DNA of 64,000 nt, taken from positions 62,001 through 126,000 of the forward strand of contig NZ_BAAAEU010000024.1 of the NCBI RefSeq assembly GCF_039523175.1, given 5' to 3'. This document shows positions 1-7,310 of the stretch, one piece after another. The first letter of the stretch is position 1, and every line of letters begins with the position of its first letter. The DNA is from Dokdonella_A soli (lineage in GTDB: Bacteria > Pseudomonadota > Gammaproteobacteria > Xanthomonadales > Rhodanobacteraceae). The notes beneath the pieces are model-generated. The model was not told where the DNA came from. It saw nothing but the letters and a program-made list of their open reading frames with translations, and searched no databases. The position numbers and the translations under genes are program-made.

Positions 1-554
1 GTCCCCGCGATACGCCCCATGAACGGCCGGTAGTAGCGCAGCTCGGCGATCGAATCGCGCACGTCGCTGAGCGCCGTATGCGCGGAGTCCTTGGCGAAGC
101 CGCGACTCACCTCGGGCGCCCAGCGCCGCGCAAGTTCCTTGATCGTCGAGACATCGAGGTTGCGATAGTGGAAGAACCGCTCCAGGCGCGGCATCCGCCG
201 GTACAGGAAACGGCGGTCCTGGCAGATCGAATTGCCGCACATCGGCGACTTGCCGGCCACCGCCCACTGGTTGAGGAATTCCATCGTCAACGCCTCGGCC
301 GTCGCGAGATCGATGCGGGAATCGATGACGCGCTGCCACAGGCCCGACTTGCGATGCTGGTTGCGGTTCCAGTCGTCCATCGCCTCCAGCCGTTCGACCG
401 GATGTGCGATCGCGAACTCCGGCCCTTCGGCCAGCGGGTTCAGGTCCTTGTCGGTGACGACCGTCGCGATCTCGAGGATCGAATCGTTGTCGGGATCGAG
501 CCCGGTCATCTCCAGGTCGATCCAGATCAGGTTGTCCTCGCTCGGCTCGCGCAT
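1..554 (-). CDS. orn: oligoribonuclease (3' end cut by window edge)
   Basis: A 3'-to-5' exoribonuclease that degrades the 2-5 nt RNA (and pGpG) left by other nucleases; it acts in the cytoplasm as a dimer. The protein begins MREPSEDNLIWIDLEMTGLD, giving the Exo I Asp and Glu of the DEDDh family. The later His and Asp lie in HTALSDVRDS. About 184 codons are visible and the frame is still open at base 1, just past the conserved AELRYYR close to the C-terminus. Family length is 180-195 residues, so only a few residues are missing. GGAGG lies 5 nt upstream of the chosen ATG, and another ATG 4 nt further up is out of frame. It is divergent from sbcB across about 100 bp. Confidence 0.95.
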   Translation of the reverse strand, partial: MREPSEDNLIWIDLEMTGLDPDNDSILEIATVVTDKDLNPLAEGPEFAIAHPVERLEAMDDWNRNQHRKSGLWQRVIDSRIDLATAEALTMEFLNQWAVAGKSPMCGNSICQDRRFLYRRMPRLERFFHYRNLDVSTIKELARRWAPEVSRGFAKDSAHTALSDVRDSIAELRYYRPFMGRIAG

Positions 555-655
555 GCATTCCTCCGGCAGTCCGAGCCCGAGTCTAGGCAAGCCGCGGCGT
601 GTTGGAAACCCTCGGCTCGCAGCGACCGCACCTGGCCCGCTATGCTCGCGGCACG

Positions 656-2089
656 ATGACACAGACCTTCCTCTGGCACGACTACGAAACCACCGGCGCG
701 GATCCGCGCCGCGACCGGCCCGCGCAATTCGCCGCAATCCGCACTACGCTCGATCTCGAACCGATCGGTGAGCCGGTCTCGCTGTACTGCAAGCCCGCAC
801 CGGACGTGCTGCCACATCCGGAAGCCTGCCTGATCACCGGGATCACGCCGCAGCAGATGCAGCGCGAGGGCGTGATCGAGGCCGAATTCGCCGCGGTCGT
901 CAACGAACACATGGCCGAGCCCGGCACCTGCAGCGTCGGCTACAACTCGCTGCGCTTCGACGACGAGTTCACGCGCCATCTGCTCTATCGCAACTTCCAC
1001 GATCCGTACGAGCGCGAGTGGAAGGATGGCAATTCGCGCTGGGACCTGATCGATCTCGCGCGCCTGTGCTACGCACTGCGCCCGGACGGCATCGAATGGC
1101 CGCGACGCGAGGACGGCTCGCCGAGTTTCCGCCTCGAACATCTCGCCGGCGCGAACCATATCGTGCAGCAACGCGCGCACGATGCGGTCTCCGACGTCGA
1201 GGCACTGATCGGCTTCGCGCGCCTGATCCGCGTGCGCCAGCCGCGGCTCTGGGAGTTCTATTTCGGCCTGCGTCGCAAGCAGCGCGTGTTCGAGCTGCTC
1301 GATGTCGCACGCATGACGCCGCTCGTGCACGTATCCTCGCGCTATCCGGCCAGCCGCGGCTGTCTCGCACTGATCGCGCCGCTGGCGATGCATCCGACCT
1401 TGCCCAACGGCGTGATCGCCTACGACCTCGACATCGATCCGGCGCCTCTGCTCGAACTCGACGCCGACGATGTCGCGGACCGCGTCTTCACCGCGCGTGC
1501 GGACCTCCCCGAAGAGGTTGAGCGCATTCCGCTGAAAGTCATCCATGCGAACCGCGCGCCAGCGCTGGCCCCGATCAGCGTGCTGAAAGGCGTCGATCTC
1601 GCGCGCATCACGCTCGATCCGGAACGCGCGCTCGCGCATCTGGAACGCCTGCGCGGCGTCGACGGGCTCGCCGCGAAACTGCAACGCGTGTTCTCCCGCG
1701 GCGAGGCACGCGCCGCAGCCGCCGACCCGGAACTGGCGCTGTATGACGGCTTCCCCTCCGATGCCGACAAGCAGTTGCTGCGCAGTGTGCGCAAGACGCC
1801 GCCCGAGCAGCTCGGCACGCACGCATTCCCGTTCCGCGATGCACGCTATCCGGAACTGCTGTTCCGCTACCGCGCGCGCAACTGGCCGGGCACGCTGAGC
1901 GCGGATGAAAGCGAACGCTGGGATGCATTCCGCCGCCGCCGACTGGACACCGCCACGCCGCTCACCGCACTGACGCGAGAGGACTATCTCGCGACGATCG
2001 CGCGCCTGCGCGCCGATCCCGCCCTGCCCGCGGACCAGCAACCGCTACTCGACGCGCTGGAGAGCTGGGAAGGCGAGCTGCGCGGATGA
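656..2089 (+). CDS. sbcB: exodeoxyribonuclease I
   Basis: Processive 3'-to-5' single-strand DNA exonuclease used in recombination and mismatch repair. The product is 477 residues, matching E. coli ExoI (475). The DEDDh nuclease domain comes first: FLWHDYETTG (about residues 5-14) carries the first Asp and Glu, SLRFDDEFTR a further acidic residue, and HDAVSDVEALIG the final His and Asp near residue 180. The SH3-like and helical C-terminal domains follow. The ATG at 656 starts MTQTFLWHDYE as in homologues; a longer frame from 599 would add 19 unrelated residues. The Shine-Dalgarno is weak. Confidence 0.95.
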   Translation: MTQTFLWHDYETTGADPRRDRPAQFAAIRTTLDLEPIGEPVSLYCKPAPDVLPHPEACLITGITPQQMQREGVIEAEFAAVVNEHMAEPGTCSVGYNSLRFDDEFTRHLLYRNFHDPYEREWKDGNSRWDLIDLARLCYALRPDGIEWPRREDGSPSFRLEHLAGANHIVQQRAHDAVSDVEALIGFARLIRVRQPRLWEFYFGLRRKQRVFELLDVARMTPLVHVSSRYPASRGCLALIAPLAMHPTLPNGVIAYDLDIDPAPLLELDADDVADRVFTARADLPEEVERIPLKVIHANRAPALAPISVLKGVDLARITLDPERALAHLERLRGVDGLAAKLQRVFSRGEARAAAADPELALYDGFPSDADKQLLRSVRKTPPEQLGTHAFPFRDARYPELLFRYRARNWPGTLSADESERWDAFRRRRLDTATPLTALTREDYLATIARLRADPALPADQQPLLDALESWEGELRG

Positions 2090-2636
2090 CCGCGTCGTCA
2101 ACCCACCATGCGAACACTCCGCCTGAACGCGGAGCGAACGCTCGACCAATTCGTCGCCCCCGGCGAACGCCGGGGTCCAGTGCCTTTCATGCACGCCCGG
2201 CGACGGCGCTGGATCCCGGCGTTCGCCGGGACGACGAGCATTCTTCGCGCAGGGTGCGAATACTCGGCCCGGGCGCGGAGCGAATACTTCACCCGGACGC
2301 GATGCGAACACCCCACGAACGCAACGCGAACACCCCACCAATTGGTCGCCCCGGCGAAGGCCGGGCCTGGTGCCTTTCATGCACGCCCGGCGACGGCGCT
2401 GGGTCCAGGCGTTCGCCGGGATGACAAGTATCGGGATGACAGGTATCGAGACGACGAACGCGCAGGCACCATCGACTCCGCATGACGCATGCAAGGAGGC
2501 AGCTCTGCCCTTGCCGCAACTACAATGGCTCGGCGACTACCCTGTTTCCGGACGCATCCTGCTTCGAGCGAATCCGCTCGCGGGTAGACTGCGCGCCGGT
2601 CCCGCTTGGTGAATCCTTGAATCGAGGCATTTCGGA
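2090..2636. repeat. non-coding gap with two copies of an imperfect REP-like repeat
   Basis: This 547-bp gap holds no convincing gene. Two related blocks lie at about 2153-2237 and 2344-2425. Each begins with a short inverted repeat (CCCCGGCGAACGCCGGGG in the first), shares the core GTGCCTTTCATGCACGCCCG, and ends in GGCGTTCGCCGGGAYGAC. Around them are degenerate repeats of GCGAACAC and GCGGAGCGAA. The small open frames here translate these repeats and are not counted as genes. The repeat type (CCGGCGTTCGCCGG ends) is common in intergenic DNA of this bacterial group. Confidence 0.75.
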
Positions 2637-4040
2637 ATGATCCTGCGCTATCTCAAGCGATTCGTCGGAATCGTGCTGGCACTCGCACTGACCGTGGCCG
2701 TCTGCATCGCCGTATTCGGCAGAGACCTCATGCACATCGCCACCGGCTCGGTGAGCCATGCCCTGTGCGCAGCGACGTTCATCTCCGGCTTCGACCCGGA
2801 CCAGGTGTACAGGGAACAGGAACTGCCTGAAAACGGCATGCACTGGATCGACTGGGCGCTGCACTACGACATCGACCGCGTTCGACAGGAGGTCCGCACC
2901 ACCGTTGTCGGCGCATTCGGCGCTCGCGCGGTGTTCCGCCAGGGCCTCGGTTGTGTCCTCGTCCATGGCAATGACGAGATACCGCGCGTCGATGCCGAGG
3001 TGAGGGAACCCGTCGCGGCCAGCGCGTTCGCCGGACCGAACGTCGTGGAACCGACCGATCCGGCGCTGCGCAAAGCGCTGGATTTCGCCTTCGCCGAACC
3101 GGACCCGGTGCACCTGCGCTGGACCAAGGCCGTCGTGGTCCTGCATGACGGCAGGCTGATCGCAGAACGCTATGCGCCAGGCTACGGGCCGGACACGTCG
3201 ATCTGGGCTCACTCGCTGTCGAAGTCCCTGACGAGCGCTCTCATCGGCATTCTCGTCAACCAAGGCAAGCTGCGGCGGGAACAACCCGCGCCGATCGCTG
3301 CCTGGGGCGACCCGGCGGACCCGCATCACGCGATCACCGTCGACCAGCTCGTGCGGATGACCAGCGGTCTGCCGTTCGACGAAACCAACAGTCCGGTCAA
3401 TCCGGCGACGCGCATGTGGTTTCTGGAGCGCGACATGGCGGGCTATGCGGAGCACGAGCCGCTCGCACATCCGCCGGGCACCGCCTGGGGCTACAGCAAC
3501 CTCGGCTACCTGATCCTCTCGCGCATCGTCCGCGACGCGGCCGGTGGCGGCATTGTGGACGCCGAACGCTTCGCGCGCCGCGAGCTTTTCGAGCCGCTGG
3601 GCATGCGCACGATGACGATCGATCACGACATCACCGGCACGCCGCTCGGTGCGAGCCACACCTACGGCTCGGCGCGCGACTGGGCGCGCTTCGGCCAGCT
3701 CTACCTCGACGACGGCGTCGCCGACGGACGTCGCATCCTGCCCGAGGGCTGGGCGTCCTACAGTGCTTCGCAGTCCCTTGATACCGGCTACGGTGCCGGT
3801 TTCTGGACCAATCTCGTCAACGAAGGAAGCGTGCCGATCTGGAATGCGCCCTGGGGCATGCCGCGGCTTCCGAAGGACATGTTCTTCGCTCGCGGTTACC
3901 TCGGGCAGTACATCGTGATCGTGCCGTCGGAACGCCTGGTGGTGGCACGCTTCGGCCTGACGCACGACGGCAGCACCGGCATCGGCGGCGCGGTCGCCGA
4001 CATCATCACCGCACTGCATGGACAGCCGGCCCAGCCATAA
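2637..4040 (+). CDS. serine hydrolase of the beta-lactamase (class C/EstB) family
   Basis: A 467-residue periplasmic or membrane-anchored serine hydrolase. Residues 5-29 form one hydrophobic signal or anchor helix. The catalytic S-x-x-K motif is S193-L-S-K196, the Y-x-N motif is Y286-S-N288, and the third motif is H443-D-G445 where many members have K-T-G or H-x-G. This matches the COG1680 group, which includes esterases, D-amino peptidases and penicillin-binding-like enzymes, so the substrate cannot be named. Repeats isolate it from sbcB, and it is followed after 116 bp by the DUF2461 gene. The start follows TTTCGGA, a weak ribosome site. Confidence 0.85.
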   Translation: MILRYLKRFVGIVLALALTVAVCIAVFGRDLMHIATGSVSHALCAATFISGFDPDQVYREQELPENGMHWIDWALHYDIDRVRQEVRTTVVGAFGARAVFRQGLGCVLVHGNDEIPRVDAEVREPVAASAFAGPNVVEPTDPALRKALDFAFAEPDPVHLRWTKAVVVLHDGRLIAERYAPGYGPDTSIWAHSLSKSLTSALIGILVNQGKLRREQPAPIAAWGDPADPHHAITVDQLVRMTSGLPFDETNSPVNPATRMWFLERDMAGYAEHEPLAHPPGTAWGYSNLGYLILSRIVRDAAGGGIVDAERFARRELFEPLGMRTMTIDHDITGTPLGASHTYGSARDWARFGQLYLDDGVADGRRILPEGWASYSASQSLDTGYGAGFWTNLVNEGSVPIWNAPWGMPRLPKDMFFARGYLGQYIVIVPSERLVVARFGLTHDGSTGIGGAVADIITALHGQPAQP

Positions 4041-4156
4041 CATGGACATCGCGCGCCGCGCGCTGCCGTCGGCACAGCGCGATGCGCTGTACGACTATCA
4101 GTGATAGGAATGCCCCTCGCTCCAACGACCTTCAAGCATCGAGTCCGCCAAGACCT

Positions 4157-4843
4157 ATGGGAACGTCCTACTTCAGCAACGCCACGTTCAAGTTCCTGCG
4201 CGACCTTGCCGCCAACAACAGTCGCACGTGGTTCGCCGCGAACAAATCACGCTACGAGGACGTGCTTCGCCAACCGTTCCTGCGCCTGATCACGGACTTG
4301 CAGGCGCCTCTTGCAAAGATCAGCACGCACTATCGCGCCGATCCGCGTCCGCAAGGCGGCTCGCTGTTCCGCATCCATCGCGATACGCGCTTCGCGAACG
4401 ACAAGGCGCCCTACAAGACCTGGGCCGGCGCGCGATTCGCGCACGAGCGGCGCCGCGAGATCGAGGCGCCGTCGTTCTACCTGCACATCCAGCCGCGTGA
4501 CAGCTTCACCGGCGGCGGCATCTGGCATCCGGAGCCGTCGACGCTGAAGAAGATCCGCGAATTTCTCGGAGACAACCCGGCGGCGTGGAAGAAGGCGACG
4601 CAGGCGAAGGCGTTCCGCGAACGCTTCGAATTCTTCGGCGAGAACCTGACGCGCCCGCCACGCGGCTTCGATCCTGCGCACGAACTGATCGAAGACCTGA
4701 AGCGAAAGAACTTCGCGGCCGGACAGAGTTTCGCGGATGCGCTCGCGTGCTCGGATGAACTGCTGCCCTTCACCATCGATACGTTCAAGCGCATCGCGCC
4801 GATGATCGACTACCTCTGCGCAGCGGTCGAACTCGAGTTCTGA
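4157..4843 (+). CDS. DUF2461 family protein (TIGR02453-like)
   Basis: A 228-residue soluble protein of the DUF2461 family, whose function is unknown. Family features seen are the N-terminal FLRDLAANNSRTWFAANKSR, the central GSLFRIHRDTRFANDKAPYK with its aromatic and basic residues, and the GGGIWHPEPSTLKKIR segment. The ATG at 4157 starts MGTSYFSNATFKFL as in relatives; the frame is open further upstream to 4082, but that extension has no family similarity. The 3' end overlaps, antisense, the tail of the adaptor remnant on the minus strand. Confidence 0.85.
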   Translation: MGTSYFSNATFKFLRDLAANNSRTWFAANKSRYEDVLRQPFLRLITDLQAPLAKISTHYRADPRPQGGSLFRIHRDTRFANDKAPYKTWAGARFAHERRREIEAPSFYLHIQPRDSFTGGGIWHPEPSTLKKIREFLGDNPAAWKKATQAKAFRERFEFFGENLTRPPRGFDPAHELIEDLKRKNFAAGQSFADALACSDELLPFTIDTFKRIAPMIDYLCAAVELEF

Positions 4844-4849
4844 TCGCGC

Positions 4850-5033
4850 CGCTGCTGCATCGGCCGCAACACCACGGTCGCCGTCATGCCAGCCGCGAGC
4901 GTGACGCCGGCTGGCAGGTAATCGGGGTCGATCGCGATGCGCACCGGCACGCGCTGGGCGAGACACACCCAGCTGAACGTCGACGCCACATTGGCGAGCA
5001 GGTTCACGCAGGTCGGATTGTCGATGTCGCCAC
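4850..5033 (-). pseudogene. C-terminal remnant of an AaeA/HlyD-type efflux adaptor
   Basis: Translation of the minus strand gives about 60 residues resembling the conserved C-terminal end of AaeA/EmrA-like adaptors. Key stretches are DNPTCVNLLANVASTFSW, VCLAQRVPVRIAID and GVTLAAGMTATVVLRP. The rest of the protein (lipoyl domain, coiled coil, membrane helix) is absent, and upstream sequence in that frame is unrelated. The remnant therefore looks like the scar of a lost drug-efflux gene, now lying between the DUF2461 gene and the ABC locus. Its 3' end runs into the DUF2461 gene on the opposite strand. Confidence 0.7.
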
Positions 5034-5060
5034 TTCCGCGCCTGTACGCACGCGGCCACC

Positions 5061-5084
5061 CGACTGTTCGCTGGCGGACAATCG
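5061..5084. promoter_or_regulatory. imperfect 24-bp dyad, candidate enhancer (UAS) for the sigma54 regulator
   Basis: The half-sites CGACTGTTCGCT and (reverse complement) CGATTGTCCGCC match at 9 of 12 positions, and all mismatches are C/T. The centre lies about 106 bp upstream of the predicted sigma54 start site, which is normal spacing for an enhancer-binding-protein site. Which protein binds here is inferred from position only; the obvious candidate is the regulator encoded at 20431-21819. Confidence 0.4.
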
Positions 5085-5151
5085 TTCTGCGACGCCCGCT
5101 ATCCGCCTGAAAATAATCCGCAGAAACAACACAGTAGATAGCATCCTCGGC

Positions 5152-5168
5152 GTGGCACGATCCCTGCT
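5152..5168 (+). promoter_or_regulatory. sigma54 (-24/-12) promoter of the ABC locus
   Basis: The bases GTGGCACGATCCCTGCT match the RpoN consensus YTGGCACGRNNNTTGCW at all but the first and thirteenth positions, with the exact 12-bp GG-to-GC spacing. The predicted start site falls near 5179, one base before the adaptor ATG at 5180, so the mRNA would be almost leaderless. The presence of a sigma54-dependent regulator in the same gene run supports the call. Confidence 0.7.
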
Positions 5169-5179
5169 GTAATGCCGGC

Positions 5180-6433
5180 ATGGATATCGCCCGCCCCGAA
5201 CTCAAACAACGCAAACGCCGCCGTCAGTATCTGATCGGCGCTGGCGTCGTCGCTCTGATCACCGCCGCCGGCGTCGGACTCGCCGCACTCGGACCGGCGA
5301 TGCCATCGGTCGATCGCTCCGGTGTGCTCATCGGCACGGTGAAACGCGGCGAGCTGCTGCGCGAGGTGCGCGGACCCGGCACGCTGGTGCCGAAGGAGAT
5401 CCGCTGGATCGCCGCCGAGACCGCCGCGCGCGTCGAACACATCGTGGTCAAACCCGGCGCCACCGTGCAGCCGGATACCGTGATCCTCGAACTCAGCAAT
5501 CCGGAAGTCGACGACCAGTTGCTCGCCGCCAAGGCGGCCGTGACCGCGGCGCAGTCCGATCTCGCCGCCAAGCGCACCGACCTCAGTTCGAAGCTGCTTG
5601 ACGAGCAATCCGCATTCGCGCACGCAAAGAGCGACTATGAAGCCGCGCGCATGCAGGCCGAGGCGGAGAAAGTCGTCGCCGAGAAGGGCGTGATCCCGGC
5701 CGTGCAGTACAAGAAGAGTCTGGTCGTGCTCGAACAGCTGAAGAACCGCGTATCGATCGAGGAGCAGCGCGTGGGTGAATTCCGGCGCAATATCGCCGCG
5801 CAGATCGCCGCCGAACAGGCGCGCCTCGACCAGCTCGCCGCCACGCGCGAACTGCGCCAACGCCAGGCCGACGCACTGCATCTGCGCGCCGGCATCGCCG
5901 GCATCCTGCAACAGGTGCCGGTCGAGGAAGGCCAGCAGGTCGCGGTCGGCACGAACCTCGCGCGCGTCGCCAAACCCGGCGAACTGATGGCCGAATTGCG
6001 CATCGCCGAAACGCAGGCAAAGGATGTCGCGCTCGGCCAGCCGGTCAAGGTCGATACGCGCAACGGCATCGTCGATGGCAAGGTGCTGCGCGTCGATCCG
6101 GCCGTGCAGAACGGCACGGTGCAGGTCGACGTGGAACTCGTCGGCATGCTGCCGGCCGGCGCGCGGCCGGATCTGTCGGTCGACGGCACGATCGAAATCG
6201 AGCGCCTGCCGGACGTGCTCTATGTCGGCCGCCCCGCGTTCGGCCAACCCGATTCCGAGGTGCGCCTGTTCAAGGCCGACCCGGCCAGCGGCGTCGCCAG
6301 CCGCCTGCCGGTGCTGCTCGGCAAGAGTTCGGTGAACCTGATCGAGATCCGCCGCGGCCTGAATGTCGGCGACCAGGTGATCCTGTCCGACACCAGCGCG
6401 TACGACCAGCATGACCGGATCAGACTGAAATGA
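5180..6433 (+). CDS. MacA/HlyD-type periplasmic adaptor of an ABC exporter
   Basis: A 417-residue membrane-fusion adaptor. It has a basic N-terminus (KQRKRRRQ), one inner-membrane helix at about residues 17-38, a lipoyl half (about 62-105), a long alpha-helical hairpin rich in Ala, Gln and Glu (about 107-235), the second lipoyl half (GIAGILQQVPVEEGQQV), a beta-barrel, and a membrane-proximal C-terminus ending near NVGDQVILSD. Such proteins link an inner-membrane ABC permease to an outer-membrane channel or modulate the permease. The ATG at 5180 is the only start that keeps the membrane helix, and no ribosome site precedes it. It is the first gene of the locus, with the ATPase 112 bp downstream. 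Confidence 0.88.
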   Translation: MDIARPELKQRKRRRQYLIGAGVVALITAAGVGLAALGPAMPSVDRSGVLIGTVKRGELLREVRGPGTLVPKEIRWIAAETAARVEHIVVKPGATVQPDTVILELSNPEVDDQLLAAKAAVTAAQSDLAAKRTDLSSKLLDEQSAFAHAKSDYEAARMQAEAEKVVAEKGVIPAVQYKKSLVVLEQLKNRVSIEEQRVGEFRRNIAAQIAAEQARLDQLAATRELRQRQADALHLRAGIAGILQQVPVEEGQQVAVGTNLARVAKPGELMAELRIAETQAKDVALGQPVKVDTRNGIVDGKVLRVDPAVQNGTVQVDVELVGMLPAGARPDLSVDGTIEIERLPDVLYVGRPAFGQPDSEVRLFKADPASGVASRLPVLLGKSSVNLIEIRRGLNVGDQVILSDTSAYDQHDRIRLK

Positions 6434-6540
6434 CCCAGGCGCCATCGTCCCGGCGAATGCAGAGACCCGGCGTCTCTCCCGCGCCCAACCACACCGAGTC
6501 CCGGCTTGCGCCGGGACGATGAACACCCGCGAGGACCCTG
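6434..6540. repeat. REP-like inverted repeat between adaptor and ATPase
   Basis: The element starts CATCGTCCCGGCG and ends GCGCCGGGACGATGAAC, giving outer arms related to the repeats at 2153 and 2344 but with a different middle. It separates the adaptor stop from the ATPase start and could form a stem in the mRNA. The putative GAGGA ribosome site of the next gene lies just after it. Confidence 0.55.
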
Positions 6541-6545
6541 CACCG

Positions 6546-7310
6546 ATGAACGAGCAAACCCAGAACGGTTCCCTGATCCGTCTCGACAGCATCAAGAAGG
6601 TGTTCCTGACCGACGAGGTCGAAACGCACGCGCTGGCCGGCGTGCACTTCGACATCCGCCGCGGCGAGTACGTGTCGATCTCCGGCCCGTCCGGCTGCGG
6701 CAAATCGACCCTGCTCGCGATCCTCGGCCTGCTCGATACGCCGAGCGAAGGCGCCTACACGCTGAACGGTCGCGAGGTCGCCGATATCGGCGCCAGCGAA
6801 CGCGCAGCGATCCGCAACCAGGAAATCGGCTTCGTGTTCCAGGCGTTCAACCTGATCGGCGACCTCAGCGTGTTCGAAAACGTCGAGCTGCCGCTGACCT
6901 ATCGCGACGGCGTGTCCAAAGCCGAACGACGCGAACGCGCGATCGGCGCGCTCGAGCGCGTCGGCATGGCGCATCGCGTGAAGCACTACCCGGCGCAACT
7001 TTCCGGCGGCCAGCAGCAACGTGTCGCAGTGGCGCGCGCGCTGGTCGGCCAGCCGTCGATCCTGCTCGCCGACGAACCCACCGGCAACCTCGACTCGAAG
7101 AACGGCGAGGCCGTAATGGCCCTGCTCGACGAATTGCACAAGGCCGGTTCGACGATCTGCATGGTCACCCACGATCCGCGCTACGCGGAATTCGCCGATC
7201 GCCGCATCTTCATGTTCGATGGCAGGGTCGTCGACGAGGCAACCATGCACCGCCTGCGCCACGAGGAAGACCAGCGCCTGATCCGGCCGCGCGAGCGCGT
7301 GATGCCATGA
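6546..7310 (+). CDS. MacB/LolD-type ABC transporter ATP-binding protein
   Basis: The cytoplasmic ATPase that should power the permeases encoded downstream; 254 residues. Walker A is GPSGCGKST, the Q-loop FVFQAFNLI, the signature LSGGQQQRVAVARAL, Walker B ILLADEPTG, the D-loop GNLDSKNG and the H-switch VTHD. All catalytic residues are intact. The start at 6546 (MNEQTQNGSL) is preferred because GAGGA lies upstream; an in-frame ATG at 6519 would add nine residues. Its stop overlaps the first permease start as ATGA at 7307, indicating translational coupling. Confidence 0.93.
   Translation: MNEQTQNGSLIRLDSIKKVFLTDEVETHALAGVHFDIRRGEYVSISGPSGCGKSTLLAILGLLDTPSEGAYTLNGREVADIGASERAAIRNQEIGFVFQAFNLIGDLSVFENVELPLTYRDGVSKAERRERAIGALERVGMAHRVKHYPAQLSGGQQQRVAVARALVGQPSILLADEPTGNLDSKNGEAVMALLDELHKAGSTICMVTHDPRYAEFADRRIFMFDGRVVDEATMHRLRHEEDQRLIRPRERVMP

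Noticed and set aside
2153..2425. Possible CRISPR-like array in the repeat-rich gap.
   Set aside because: Only two full copies, irregular spacing and palindromic REP-type units; no cas genes in the window.
2086..2519. Several open frames of 70-150 codons after sbcB on both strands.
   Set aside because: They only translate the REP-like repeats.
4247..5059. A 270-codon minus-strand frame across the DUF2461 gene.
   Set aside because: Antisense to a clear family gene; its translation has no family features.
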